A stretch of 12,668 nucleotides of DNA from SOIA01 sp050116035 (GTDB lineage: Bacteria > Acidobacteriota > Aminicenantia > Aminicenantales > Aminicenantaceae). The notes beneath the pieces were generated by a model that was not told the DNA's origin, did not search any database, and was given only the letters and a program-made list of their open reading frames with translations. Positions 1 to 7,880 of this stretch are shown piece by piece. Each line of letters opens with the position of its first letter. Position 1 is the first letter of the stretch. The DNA lies in contig JASFPJ010000069.1 in the NCBI GenBank assembly GCA_050116035.1, forward strand, positions 1 through 12,668, in the 5' to 3' direction. Position numbers and translations under genes: made by a program.

Positions 1-444
1 CTCTTCAGACCAGGTCGCGCCAATTCCCATAAGCGGAGGAAACAGAGTGGCACCTGTAATTTGATTCCCAACGCCCCTTTCAAAATCTGAAGCAATGAGA
101 AGAGGGACCTTTGCCAGCTTCTGATAAGAATTCGTGAGATAAGCTGTTTCGTAGACTTCACCTCCAAAAATGATCAAGCCACCGATCTTCCCTTCCACAA
201 CCAAAGACTTGAGCCGTTCGAAATACTCGCTATCTTTGTTTACGAATCGGCCTGAATACCTCCAGGCGACCATCTGGCCGATCTTCTCCTCAACGCTCAT
301 CTTTTTCAGAATTTTGTCTACCCACTTAATCTCTGTGGCTTCGAGGATTAATTGGGGACTTTCCACTACACGTGCACAGCTCACAACAAGCAAGAAAAGG
401 GAAAAGAGTAGACTCAATGAAAAAGCAATTGTTGGTTTTTTCAT
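1..444 (-). CDS. GH3-family glycosidase lipoprotein, N-terminal part (C-terminus outside window)
   Basis: The reading frame starts at the ATG at 444-442 and runs open off the left edge, giving 148 codons. A GGGAG ribosome site lies about 10 nt upstream. The first 23 residues form a lipoprotein signal: two lysines, a long hydrophobic stretch and a lipobox LVVSC with Cys23, so the protein is probably lipid-anchored at an outer or inner membrane. Residues about 48-62 (KKMSVEEKIGQMVAW) match the start of the GH3 catalytic barrel. Further on are GKIGGLIIFGGE, then VPLLIASDFERGVG and ATLFPPLMGIGA, the typical GH3 substrate-pocket strands. The 'IASDFERG' type is closer to NagZ-like beta-N-acetylhexosaminidases than to beta-glucosidases, suggesting peptidoglycan or amino-sugar turnover. 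The catalytic Asp and any C-terminal domain are outside the window, so exact specificity is inference. Confidence 0.85.
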   Translation of the reverse strand, partial: MKKPTIAFSLSLLFSLFLLVVSCARVVESPQLILEATEIKWVDKILKKMSVEEKIGQMVAWRYSGRFVNKDSEYFERLKSLVVEGKIGGLIIFGGEVYETAYLTNSYQKLAKVPLLIASDFERGVGNQITGATLFPPLMGIGATWSEE

Positions 445-673
445 TTTTAATTGTCTCCCACAATAAGTATCGGACTCATGATACTCAAATCTCATTTTTT
501 CTTAAAGCTCCATATTTACTGATGTCTCGAAATCTTCCCATTTGCAGGGATAGAAAGCTTTTCACTCACTCCTGTATGGATTCCGACCAGAACTGGATTC
601 TCGCATGGCTGGCTCTGTTGAAAAGTGAAGGATGAATAGTGCAACAGTCGAGGAAATCTCGCATATACCCCGA

Positions 674-1210
674 TTACTCTTCGAATTGAATCAAGCTGCG
701 CACTGCCACATCCGGATGGGCTTTCTTGATAAACTCAATTCCCTTTAAAAAAACAACATCCACAACCGAAGCAAAGCCGACAACCTTTCCTCCTAATTCC
801 TTCATCAGATCGATAGCATTCACTGAAGTGGAACCAGAGGCGATCAGGTCATCGACTATAATCACTTTATGGGATGGATCGATGCTTTCCGTGCGTGTTT
901 CTAAATATTCGAAAGATTCACCTTCAGACACACCGACATGAACGGTCTCACTGGGGAGTTTACCCTTTTTCCGGATAACGATGAGCCCGAGCCCTAATTT
1001 ATTGGCCACTGGAGCCGCAAAAAGAAATCCTCCGCTTTCGATTCCCGCGATAATATCGGGTTTCTTTTTCTTCACCCAGGCTACAAGCTCGTCAATGACA
1101 TTATTGAAGCTGTCAGCATCCTCAACCAGAGGAGTAATATCTTTAAAACCCTTTCCCGGTTCAGGAAAATCCTTGATTTCACGAATCTTCTCTCTTGCTT
1201 TTTTCAGCAT
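674..1210 (-). CDS. apt: Adenine phosphoribosyltransferase (divergent catalytic loop)
   Basis: This 178-aa protein is the usual length for the family, which condenses adenine with PRPP to AMP in cytosolic purine salvage. Family marks in order are IREIKDFPEPGKGFKDITPL (9-28), GIESGGFLFAAPVA (56-69), the VIRKKGKLPSET strand (78-89) and the PRPP-binding loop VIIVDDLIASGST (116-128) with the two acidic residues D120-D121. The start is supported by an AGGAAG site 5 nt before the ATG and by a good promoter upstream. Two points are atypical: the PRPP loop reads ASGST where classical enzymes have ATGGT, and the flexible loop (about 92-104) lacks the usual LEYG..LE signature. A related purine-type phosphoribosyltransferase with altered base preference is therefore possible, though Apt remains the best call. 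The gene lies 229 bp upstream of the GH3 lipoprotein gene, on the same strand. Confidence 0.85.
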   Translation of the reverse strand: MLKKAREKIREIKDFPEPGKGFKDITPLVEDADSFNNVIDELVAWVKKKKPDIIAGIESGGFLFAAPVANKLGLGLIVIRKKGKLPSETVHVGVSEGESFEYLETRTESIDPSHKVIIVDDLIASGSTSVNAIDLMKELGGKVVGFASVVDVVFLKGIEFIKKAHPDVAVRSLIQFEE

Positions 1211-1235
1211 TTCGCTTCCTTTTGAAATTTTACTT

Positions 1236-1264
1236 ATTAAAAAATAAATATCTGCTCATGTCAA
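1236..1264 (-). promoter_or_regulatory. Sigma70-type promoter of apt
   Basis: Reading on the minus strand, a perfect -35 box TTGACA (1264-1259) is followed by exactly 17 nt and a -10 box TTTAAT (1241-1236), five of six matching consensus. The start codon of apt is at 1210, leaving a leader of roughly 18 nt that contains the AGGAAG site. The mscS-type gene ends upstream at 1319, so apt has its own start of transcription. Confidence 0.65.
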
Positions 1265-1318
1265 CAGATTTATCCCCACATTCTGGTGAACCGGTAGGAG
1301 TTTTATCATCTATCTATC

Positions 1319-2368
1319 TTATTCGACTTCTTTAGTGTAAACGGTCCTTGTCGGGAAGGGAATGCCGATCCCGGCTTTGTTCAGAGCATTATAAATCTCA
1401 TCCGTCATCCGGATTTTTGTCGAATAGGCTCCTGTGTATTCTTGCACCCAAGCTCTGGCGACAAAATCCAGCGAAAAGTCGGACATCTTCAGGAACTGGA
1501 CAACTGGTTCGGGCTCTTCGATGACTGTGTCTATTTTTTTCACAGCATCCAGGACAACCTGTCTCACTTTTTCGGTATCCGATCCATAGACTACTCCGAA
1601 CTCAACGTTGACACGGATAGAAACATCAGGATGGGTGAAATTCTTGATTTTCGCGTTGGCCAGATACCCGTTGGGGATATAAATTATTTCGTTGTCATAC
1701 GTCTTCAGTTTAGTGCTTCGCAATCCAATATCCATTATGACTCCCATTTCGCCTGATTCTAACTCTACCTTATCTCCCACTTTAAAAGTCTTATCCAGGA
1801 CAAGCTGCAGTCCCCCCAGTATGTTGCTGAGGGAGTCTTTAACCGCCAGGCCGATGGCCAAACCTGCGATTCCGGCTGTGGCCAGGAGGGGGCTGATGTT
1901 GACGTTCCAGCCACTGAAGACAAAAATCACAGCCAAGATAATGACAATGGCTTTTAAGATTTTTTGAAGAAAAGGGATCAGTCTTTCATCCGCAGTCGTC
2001 TTTGTCTTGAATTTCCACTCTTTCATCCATAGATCGGCAAGATGGTTAATAATCTTGAGAAGGAAGACACTGATTATGAGTATAAGGAGTGTATTAACTA
2101 AATTATCAAAGACTTCTGTTGTCAATTGAAACTGGGAGAGTCCGACCTTGATTCCGATTAATAGAACAACGTAGAAAACTATGGAAGAAAGGCTTTTGAT
2201 AATGATGTCATCGATTTTCGTTTTTGTTTTCTTCGCCAGAGGTTTCAACACTGTTTTCAGGATAATTTTAAGGAGTAAGGCAGCGATGAGAGTGAAAACC
2301 AGAATCGCCACAAATCTCAGTGCCACATTCTCCCAGATGAACCGAATGGTTTCGTTTATAAAATCCAT
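1319..2368 (-). CDS. Small-conductance mechanosensitive channel, MscS family
   Basis: The 349-aa protein has hydrophobic segments at about residues 17-40, 58-78, 90-112, 135-152 and 157-192, so about five membrane spans, two more than E. coli MscS. The last is the pore helix: ATAGIAGLAIGLAVKDSLSN (163-182) with alternating Gly/Ala packing. It is followed by the MscS beta domain (LDKTFKVGDKVE, 191-202; IYIPNG, 229-234; KNFTH, 242-246) and the cytoplasmic alpha/beta domain to the end. Family members open on membrane tension during hypo-osmotic shock and release ions and small solutes; the location is the inner membrane. The ATG has an AGGAG site about 8 nt upstream. A nested inverted repeat sits just upstream of that site. 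The gene is separated by 225 bp from tsaE upstream and by 107 bp from apt downstream, so it may be monocistronic. Confidence 0.93.
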   Translation of the reverse strand: MDFINETIRFIWENVALRFVAILVFTLIAALLLKIILKTVLKPLAKKTKTKIDDIIIKSLSSIVFYVVLLIGIKVGLSQFQLTTEVFDNLVNTLLILIISVFLLKIINHLADLWMKEWKFKTKTTADERLIPFLQKILKAIVIILAVIFVFSGWNVNISPLLATAGIAGLAIGLAVKDSLSNILGGLQLVLDKTFKVGDKVELESGEMGVIMDIGLRSTKLKTYDNEIIYIPNGYLANAKIKNFTHPDVSIRVNVEFGVVYGSDTEKVRQVVLDAVKKIDTVIEEPEPVVQFLKMSDFSLDFVARAWVQEYTGAYSTKIRMTDEIYNALNKAGIGIPFPTRTVYTKEVE

Positions 2369-2382
2369 CTTATTCTCTCCTC

Positions 2383-2412
2383 ATGCTTTGCTAATCATTA
2401 GCATTTAAGCAT
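2383..2412 (-). promoter_or_regulatory. Nested dyad in the leader of the mscS-type gene
   Basis: The inner arms TGCTAA (2389-2394) and TTAGCA (2398-2403) are perfect with a 3-nt centre. The outer arms ATGCTT (2383-2388) and AAGCAT (2407-2412) are also perfect, with a 3-nt bulge on one side only. The structure ends 2-3 nt before the AGGAG site of the channel gene. It could be a protein operator or an mRNA hairpin that modulates ribosome access; nothing shows which. Confidence 0.4.
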
Positions 2413-2573
2413 AAACTGTCTCTCTATTTCAATTTGTTTTGGGAAATAGGAGTCGCATCCTAACATTTAACATTTCATTCTCTTTTGAATGCTTAACAGT
2501 CAATTATCCATGAAAACAGATGATTCTTTAATTTATGTTCAATAAAGAAATATTAAGATCTGCCCCCTTGAAA

Positions 2574-2587
2574 TCAATCTAGATTGA
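2574..2587. repeat. Perfect 14-bp palindrome just after tsaE
   Basis: TCAATCTAGATTGA reads the same on both strands and starts 7 bp beyond the tsaE stop codon. It is AT-rich and has no T-run on the minus strand, so it is a poor rho-independent terminator. It may be a protein-binding site or chance. Confidence 0.3.
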
Positions 2588-2593
2588 GAAATG

Positions 2594-3046
2594 TCAAATG
2601 TCAAGATAGGATCCCAATACGATTATTTTTCTCTCATCTTTCTTTACCATTTGGAGGGTTATTCGAATAGCGTCGATGTCGAATTTTACCTTCTCGGCCC
2701 ACTCCACAATAATCACTCCCTCACCAAGATAATCTTCCCAACCTAAATCCATGATCTCAGAGTCCTTCCCAAGCCGGTAAAGGTCTATATGAAAGATAGC
2801 GTATTTTCCTTGATAGATGTTCACGAGTGTGTAAGAAGGACTACAGACTTGATGAAAATCTTCCAACCCTAAGCCGGCGGCTAATCCTTTAGCAAAGATT
2901 GTTTTTCCGGTTCCCAGCTCTCCCATTAAAAACACGACCTCCTTCCCTTTAAAACCTTGAGATAATTTCTTTGCGAGCTGGAAGGTCTCTTCTTCAGAAC
3001 GTGTGATGTATTCTTTTCTCTGAGATTTGCTCTGTTTCATTCTCAC
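2594..3046 (-). CDS. tsaE: tRNA N6-threonylcarbamoyladenosine biosynthesis ATPase TsaE
   Basis: The protein is up to 150 aa, the normal TsaE size. TsaE is the cytosolic ATPase that works with TsaB and TsaD to place threonylcarbamoyl on A37 of ANN-decoding tRNAs. Visible signatures are the P-loop GELGTGKT (42-49), a switch-like CSPSYTLVNIY (68-78), HIDLYRL (86-92) and IVEWAEK (113-119), all in the family order. The longest frame begins at a GTG (3046-3044), two nt after the upstream stop; an in-frame ATG two codons later (3040) is an equally good or better start, and neither has a strong Shine-Dalgarno sequence. Translation is probably coupled to the hydrate-repair gene, whose stop is at 3050-3052. 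This yjeF-tsaE pairing is conserved in many bacteria, including E. coli, and supports the assignment. Confidence 0.95.
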   Translation of the reverse strand: MRMKQSKSQRKEYITRSEEETFQLAKKLSQGFKGKEVVFLMGELGTGKTIFAKGLAAGLGLEDFHQVCSPSYTLVNIYQGKYAIFHIDLYRLGKDSEIMDLGWEDYLGEGVIIVEWAEKVKFDIDAIRITLQMVKKDERKIIVLGSYLDI

Positions 3047-3049
3047 ACA

Positions 3050-4606
3050 TCAACTGTCACGGTTCAATAATTTGATGCTTTTGGGCAAGTACCTGATGAT
3101 GTCTCCAGCAATGATCGGCTTTTCCCCTAGCTTCTCCACTCCAAGATCACCGCTCAAGCCATGGACATAGACAGCGGCCAGGACAGACTCCAGCAGGTTT
3201 TTCTCCTGGGTGATCATGGAAGCCATCATTCCGCTCAACACATCCCCGGAGCCCGCAGTGGCCATCCCCGGATTTCCAGTCGAGTTGATATACACTCTTC
3301 CATCAGGTGCGGCAGTCAGTGTCCGGTAGCTTTTCAACACGAGATACACTCCATACTCTGCGGCGAATTGAGGCACAAGTTCCAGTTTCTTCTCCACGAC
3401 TTCCTTGGTGGAAAGATTCAGCAACCGAGCAAACTCGCCGGGATGGGGCGTGAGAACTGCTGGCTGACGCAAAGATTTGATGATTTCCGGCTTCGACGCC
3501 AGGATATTCAGGGCATCCGCATCAATGACCACTGGCGTCTTGATTTTCGGAATGAGAGAAAGGACGAATTCAGCCGTGGAAGGATGGGTGGATATCCCTG
3601 GCCCAATCAGGAGAGCATCTTTCCCATCAAGAAGGGATAACACCTTATCTAGAGCCTCGGAAGAGAAAGTTTTTTTGCGTGTTTCAGGCAAAGGTTCGGT
3701 CATCAATTCATCCATGGAGCGCGCTACGATTGGCAGGCAGCTTTCTGGGGTTCCCACGGTCACCAAACCTGCCCCCATCTTTAATGCTGCCTTTCCAGCC
3801 ATCACTGCAGCACCCGTTTTCCCCAGAGAGCCGGAAAGTATGAAAAGGTGTCCATAGGTTCCTTTATGGGCATCCCGTTGCCGTTTTTTAAAGTACGGGA
3901 CTACGGTTTTTTTCTCGACAAACTCAAGCTTAAGGTCATCTTTATCGAATAAAAAAGAAGGAATACTGATGTCAGCCACTTCTAACTCCCCGACATATTC
4001 CTCTGCGGGGGGGAAAACGTGAGAAATCTTGGGAGCCGCCAGTGTTACAGTCAGGTCCGCCTTCACACAAGGTCCGATGATCTGGAAGGTATCCGAAGAC
4101 AGGCCCGAAGGAATATCCACTGCAACCGTGTAGGCTTCGGATTTATTAATGAGTTCGATGACTTTGACATACAGTCCTTCCGCAGGCTTGGTTAAACCAG
4201 TCCCAAAAATCGCATCCACCAGCACAGTGGCCAGAAAAATTTTCCCTTTCTGAAGATTCAAGTCTTTTGGAGAGCGGACTTCGTGAATCTTTATGCCGAT
4301 TTCATCGGCAATTTTTAAGTTCACCGCGGCATCTCCCTTCACTTCGTTCTTTGAAGCCAGGAGCAGAACTACAGGGTCAGCGCCATGGTTGAAAAGATGC
4401 CGCGCCACCACAAATCCATCCCCCCCATTGTTCCCCTTACCAGCCACAATGACAATTTTTTCCTTGTTCAACTCTGAAAATCTTTTCTGGATATTCTGAA
4501 AAATCTGAATACCCGCATTTTCCATCAGTGTCGGGCCGAGTATGCCCATTTCCTCGATAGCTATTCTGTCAATCTCTTTCATCTGTTTCGATGTGAGGAC
4601 TTTCAT
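3050..4606 (-). CDS. nnr: Bifunctional NAD(P)H-hydrate repair enzyme (epimerase plus ADP-dependent dehydratase)
   Basis: The 518-aa length is typical of the two-domain fusion. The N-terminal YjeF_N domain (about 1-220) has AGKGNNGGDGFVVARH (55-70), VDAIFGTGL (130-138) and VAVDIPSGLSSD (161-172), the epimerase fold that interconverts R- and S-NAD(P)HX. The C-terminal ribokinase-like dehydratase domain (about 235-515) has HKGTYGH (247-253), GAAVMAGKAALKMGAGLVTV (265-284), IGPGIS (334-339), IDADALN (361-367), TPHPGEF (386-392) and NPGMATAGSGDVLSGM (445-460) with the probable catalytic Asp455. Together they restore damaged, hydrated NAD(P)H. An AAGGAG site lies 6 nt upstream of the ATG. tsaE follows within a few bases, so the two form an operon. 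No key motif seems to be missing. Confidence 0.96.
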   Translation of the reverse strand: MKVLTSKQMKEIDRIAIEEMGILGPTLMENAGIQIFQNIQKRFSELNKEKIVIVAGKGNNGGDGFVVARHLFNHGADPVVLLLASKNEVKGDAAVNLKIADEIGIKIHEVRSPKDLNLQKGKIFLATVLVDAIFGTGLTKPAEGLYVKVIELINKSEAYTVAVDIPSGLSSDTFQIIGPCVKADLTVTLAAPKISHVFPPAEEYVGELEVADISIPSFLFDKDDLKLEFVEKKTVVPYFKKRQRDAHKGTYGHLFILSGSLGKTGAAVMAGKAALKMGAGLVTVGTPESCLPIVARSMDELMTEPLPETRKKTFSSEALDKVLSLLDGKDALLIGPGISTHPSTAEFVLSLIPKIKTPVVIDADALNILASKPEIIKSLRQPAVLTPHPGEFARLLNLSTKEVVEKKLELVPQFAAEYGVYLVLKSYRTLTAAPDGRVYINSTGNPGMATAGSGDVLSGMMASMITQEKNLLESVLAAVYVHGLSGDLGVEKLGEKPIIAGDIIRYLPKSIKLLNRDS

Positions 4607-4670
4607 GGCCGCTCCTTTACCTGAAGGTCTGGAAATGTTTTCACATTTAATGAGGATTTTACCATTTTTT

Positions 4671-4790
4671 GGGGTCAGGCTTCCATATCTTCAGGAATTC
4701 TTATTCGACTCTCTTCTTTTGTTAAAGATTGCCACTCGTCACAGAAAAAAGAGGACAGGCCCCTTTTTTCAGGGCCTGTCCCTTTTTTTC
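4671..4790. repeat. REP/MITE-like palindromic segment with strong hairpin
   Basis: The segment begins with TTTTTT then GGGGTCAGGC (4671-4680). It ends with a near-mirror end: on the minus strand the right boundary reads AAAAAAA then GGGACAGGCC. Both outer ends thus share GGGnCAGGC in inverted orientation behind a homopolymer run. Inside the right end is a perfect 10-bp hairpin, GGACAGGCCC (4753-4762) with GGGCCTGTCC (4772-4781), a 9-nt loop and A/T runs on both sides. It lies between two divergent genes where a terminator would serve neither. That layout resembles non-autonomous elements mobilised by REP-associated tyrosine transposases, but no transposase is present and the family is not proven. 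Confidence 0.45.
4753..4789. terminator. Bidirectional terminator-like hairpin
   Basis: A perfect 10-bp G/C-rich stem is flanked by six A on the left and seven T on the right, so it could terminate transcription in either direction. It stands upstream of both neighbouring genes, so if active it would block read-through into gap (plus) or toward nnr (minus). It may instead be only part of the repeat segment listed for this spacer. Confidence 0.4.
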
Positions 4791-4841
4791 TGAAAGTGAC
4801 TGAAGTTTTGGAGGCTTGATCCCAATGATACACGGAATTCA

Positions 4842-4870
4842 TTGATTTTAAAGAGGCTTTGTGTTAATAG
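4842..4870 (+). promoter_or_regulatory. Candidate promoter of the gap-pgk-tpiA-secG operon
   Basis: TTGATT (4842-4847) is followed by a 17-nt spacer and TAATAG (4865-4870), preceded by a TGT extension (4862-4864). The -10 match is modest. The predicted start lies about 20 nt before gap, whose ATG is preceded by a strong AAGGAGG (4886-4892). Confidence 0.4.
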
Positions 4871-4898
4871 AGAAAGGAAATAAATAAGGAGGTTTCAT

Positions 4899-5900
4899 AT
4901 GGCTCATAAAGTCGGAATAAACGGATTTGGGCGCATCGGGAGAAACTTTCTCCGCGCATCCTACAAGGATCCGGATATCGAAATCCTCGCTGTCAATGAC
5001 ATCACAGATTCTAAAACTTTGGCTCACCTTCTGAAGTACGATTCTGTACTCGGGATTTTAGAGGCTGATATTCAAGCGGCAGAGGACGCGATTATCGTAG
5101 ATGGAAAAAAAATAAAAGTCCTCACTGAGAAGGATCCGGGAAATCTTCCCTGGAAAGATCTAGGTGTATCCATCGTCATCGAATCGACCGGGCTTTTCAG
5201 GAAAAAACAGGATGCTCTTAAGCATATCGAACAGGGAGAAGCGGAGAAAGTCATCATCTCTGCCCCGGCCACAGAACCGGATGTGACTCTTGTCCTCGGT
5301 GTCAACGAAAACACCTATGACCATAGTAATCATCATATCATCTCTAACGCATCCTGCACCACCAATTGCCTGGCTCCAGTGGTCAAAGTTCTCCATGATG
5401 AATTTGGAATCGAAAAGGGATTCATGACCACCATTCACGCCTACACGGGTGATCAGAGATTGCTCGACGCTCCCCATAAGGACCTTCGACGTGCCCGCGC
5501 TGCCGCAGTCTCTCAAATCCCCACCACAACGGGAGCCGCCAAGGCTGTGGGACTTGTTATTCCAGAACTCCAAGGAAAGATTGACGGAATTGCCATAAGA
5601 GTACCCACAGCTAACGTTTCCGTGGTCGATCTCGTCGCCCTATTAAAAAAGAACGCGACAGACGAGCAGGCCAACGCCGCCTTCAAGAAAGCCGCAGAGG
5701 AAAACCTCAAGGGAATCCTCCAGTTTACAGACGAGCCTCTTGTTTCCGTGGATTTCATGGCCAATCCTCACTCCGCCATAGTGGACGGAGATTACACCCG
5801 GATCATCGATGACAACATGGTCAAAGTCCTTGCCTGGTACGACAACGAATGGGGCTATTCCTGCCGCATGATAGATCTGATCAAATACATGTACCGATAA
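4899..5900 (+). CDS. gap: Glyceraldehyde-3-phosphate dehydrogenase, type I (NAD-dependent)
   Basis: The protein is 333 aa, full length for class I GAPDH, which oxidises glyceraldehyde 3-phosphate with phosphate and NAD+ to 1,3-bisphosphoglycerate. The Rossmann loop GINGFGRIGRN is at 6-16, and AVNDITD (31-37) with Asp34 is the pattern of NAD-preferring enzymes. The active site SNASCTTNC holds the catalytic Cys153, and the activating histidine is His180 in TTIHAYTGDQ. The C-terminal YDNEWGYS is intact. An AAGGAGG site 6 nt before the ATG is the strongest in the window, consistent with high expression. It heads a plus-strand operon and is followed after 8 nt by pgk. Confidence 0.98.
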   Translation: MAHKVGINGFGRIGRNFLRASYKDPDIEILAVNDITDSKTLAHLLKYDSVLGILEADIQAAEDAIIVDGKKIKVLTEKDPGNLPWKDLGVSIVIESTGLFRKKQDALKHIEQGEAEKVIISAPATEPDVTLVLGVNENTYDHSNHHIISNASCTTNCLAPVVKVLHDEFGIEKGFMTTIHAYTGDQRLLDAPHKDLRRARAAAVSQIPTTTGAAKAVGLVIPELQGKIDGIAIRVPTANVSVVDLVALLKKNATDEQANAAFKKAAEENLKGILQFTDEPLVSVDFMANPHSAIVDGDYTRIIDDNMVKVLAWYDNEWGYSCRMIDLIKYMYR

Positions 5901-5908
5901 GATAGGCC

Positions 5909-7090
5909 ATGCTTTTCCTCAAGGATCTGGATCTCAAGGCAAAAACAGTCTTCCTCCGCGTTGACTTCAACGTTCCCCTGGACGATGAAAGGAACATCCG
6001 GGATGACACCCGGATCAAAGCCGCTCTTCCCACCATCAATTTCCTGCTTGAGCACGGAGCAAAGCTCATCATCGCCTCCCATTTGGGCCGACCCAAAGGC
6101 AAATTCGTCCCTGAACTCAGCCTCAAGCCTGTATCCATAAGGCTCTCTGAACTTCTCTCTCTGGATGTAACTCTCGCACCGGATGTGATCGGAGAAGAAG
6201 TCACAAAGCTAAAGACAAAACTTGAGGAGGGACAGGTTCTTCTTCTGGAGAACGTCCGGTTTCATAACGAGGAAACAGCCAACGACGCCAATTTTGCACA
6301 GGCTCTCGCCCAAGAAGTCGATTATTACGTGAATGACGCCTTCGGGACTTGTCACCGGGCTCATGCTTCAGTTGTAGCCATCACCCAGCATGTGGAAAAA
6401 TCAGCGGCTGGATTTCTCGTCAAAAAAGAAGTCGATTATTTAAGCAAGATTGTTCATTCCCCAGAAAAACCCCTCATTGCGATTCTCGGAGGGGCAAAAG
6501 TCTCGGATAAAATCCCGGTTATCGAAAGTCTCCTGAACAAGGCGGATCATATCCTGATCGGAGGCGCCATGGCCTACACCTTCTTCAAAGCCCAGGGATA
6601 CGATGTCGGACGCTCTCTCGTCGAAGAAGACAAAATCGAACTCGCCCGGTCTCTCCTGAACCGAACAGAAGAAGAAAAAAGAAGCTTCTTTCTTCCTTTT
6701 GACCACATTATCGCGCCTGAAGCCAATGCAGACGCAGAGAGTCAGACAACCGAAACTTTTCCTCTTCCATCTGATATGATGGCCCTTGATATCGGACCAA
6801 GGACAGTAGAAAAATATTCAGAAATCATATCCGGATCAAAAACAATCTTCTGGAATGGTCCGATGGGAGTGTTTGAAATCGATCAGTTCTCACAGGGAAC
6901 AACGAAAATCGCAGAGGCAGTGGCCAATTCTGAAAGCCTGTCTATCATTGGAGGCGGAGATTCGGTGGCGGCTGTCTATAAATCTGGAGTGGCTGAGAAA
7001 ATCTCCCACATTTCAACAGGAGGGGGAGCCTCTTTGGAATTCATAGCCAAAGAAACCCTTCCGGGAATAGACGCATTAATGGAGAAATAA
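5909..7090 (+). CDS. pgk: Phosphoglycerate kinase
   Basis: The 393-aa protein transfers phosphate from 1,3-bisphosphoglycerate to ADP, the step immediately after GAPDH. The N-domain substrate site shows VFLRVDFNVPL (14-24) with R17, D19 and N21, and SHLGRPKGK (57-65) with H58 and R61. ILGGAKVSDKI (192-202) carries the conserved lysines. The nucleotide domain has FWNGPMGVFE (314-323), GGGDSVAAV (348-356) and STGGGASLEF (369-378). The start ATG lies 8 nt after the gap stop, with only a weak purine site in between, so translation is probably coupled. It is 1 nt from tpiA downstream. Confidence 0.98.
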   Translation: MLFLKDLDLKAKTVFLRVDFNVPLDDERNIRDDTRIKAALPTINFLLEHGAKLIIASHLGRPKGKFVPELSLKPVSIRLSELLSLDVTLAPDVIGEEVTKLKTKLEEGQVLLLENVRFHNEETANDANFAQALAQEVDYYVNDAFGTCHRAHASVVAITQHVEKSAAGFLVKKEVDYLSKIVHSPEKPLIAILGGAKVSDKIPVIESLLNKADHILIGGAMAYTFFKAQGYDVGRSLVEEDKIELARSLLNRTEEEKRSFFLPFDHIIAPEANADAESQTTETFPLPSDMMALDIGPRTVEKYSEIISGSKTIFWNGPMGVFEIDQFSQGTTKIAEAVANSESLSIIGGGDSVAAVYKSGVAEKISHISTGGGASLEFIAKETLPGIDALMEK

Positions 7091-7091
7091 T

Positions 7092-7880
7092 ATGATGATC
7101 GACAATAAAAAACCATTCATCGCCGGAAACTGGAAAATGCACAAGACTATCTCTGAAGCCGTCGAAATCGTGAACGCACTCAAAAAATCGAGTGCAGAAT
7201 TGACGGAGGCAGAGCTTGTGGTCATTCCTCCCTTCACCGCGCTGAATGAATTAAAAAAGACTATCGAAGGGAGCTCCATCCAACTGGGCGCTCAAAACAT
7301 GTTCTGGGAAGAAAAAGGCGCTTTTACAGGTGAGCTTTCCGCCTCGATGCTTAAGGATGCGGGCTGCCGATATGCTGTCATCGGACATTCGGAAAGGCGC
7401 CAGCACTTTGGTGAAACGAATGAAACTGTTAATAAAAAGATCAAGACAGCCTTATCACACGCGCTCGTCCCGATCATGTGCATCGGAGAATCTCTGGATG
7501 AGAGAGAAAAAGGGAAAACAATAGAAAAAGTGGAAGATCAAATGAATGACGGATTGGAAGGGCTGGGAAAGAATGAAATAGGCCGCCTTATCATCGCATA
7601 TGAGCCCATTTGGGCCATAGGGACAGGTCTCACCGCCACGCCCTCGCAGGCCGAAGAAATTCACATCTTCATTAGAGAGAAACTGGCAGAAAAATATGGA
7701 AATGAGACAGCCTCCTGTGCTATAATCCTCTACGGCGGTTCTGTCAAGCCTGACAACACATACGAATTAATCAAAGAGAACAACATAAACGGAGCATTAG
7801 TTGGAGGAGCTTCCCTGGAAGCTGACTCATTCATACAAATCGCCAAAGAAGCCATAAGAGCTTACAAGGAGAAAACGTGA
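7092..7880 (+). CDS. tpiA: Triosephosphate isomerase
   Basis: This is a 262-aa TIM barrel that interconverts dihydroxyacetone phosphate and glyceraldehyde 3-phosphate. The catalytic set is complete: Lys15 in AGNWKMHK, His99 in AVIGHSERRQ, and Glu171 in AYEPIWAIGTG, where the mobile loop lies. The phosphate-binding LYGGSVKPDN is present near the C-terminus. The frame has two consecutive ATG codons (7092 and 7095) with a GGAGA site just upstream inside the end of pgk; either may be used. The last codons overlap the secG start by 4 nt (7877-7880). Confidence 0.98.
   Translation: MMIDNKKPFIAGNWKMHKTISEAVEIVNALKKSSAELTEAELVVIPPFTALNELKKTIEGSSIQLGAQNMFWEEKGAFTGELSASMLKDAGCRYAVIGHSERRQHFGETNETVNKKIKTALSHALVPIMCIGESLDEREKGKTIEKVEDQMNDGLEGLGKNEIGRLIIAYEPIWAIGTGLTATPSQAEEIHIFIREKLAEKYGNETASCAIILYGGSVKPDNTYELIKENNINGALVGGASLEADSFIQIAKEAIRAYKEKT

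Noticed and set aside
170..635. Two plus-strand reading frames at the left edge
   Set aside because: They run antisense through the GH3 signal peptide region and the following spacer, have no ribosome sites and show no domain.
445..673. Spacer between apt and the GH3 lipoprotein gene searched for a gene, RNA or terminator
   Set aside because: No convincing frame, hairpin with T-run or consensus promoter could be seen on either strand.
3048..3050. ATG at 3050 as tsaE start
   Set aside because: It is in a different frame from the TsaE motifs. The in-frame choices are GTG at 3046 and ATG at 3040.
5160..5573. Minus-strand frame of 137 codons inside gap
   Set aside because: It is fully antisense to a strongly conserved gene with all family motifs, and has no ribosome site or recognisable fold.
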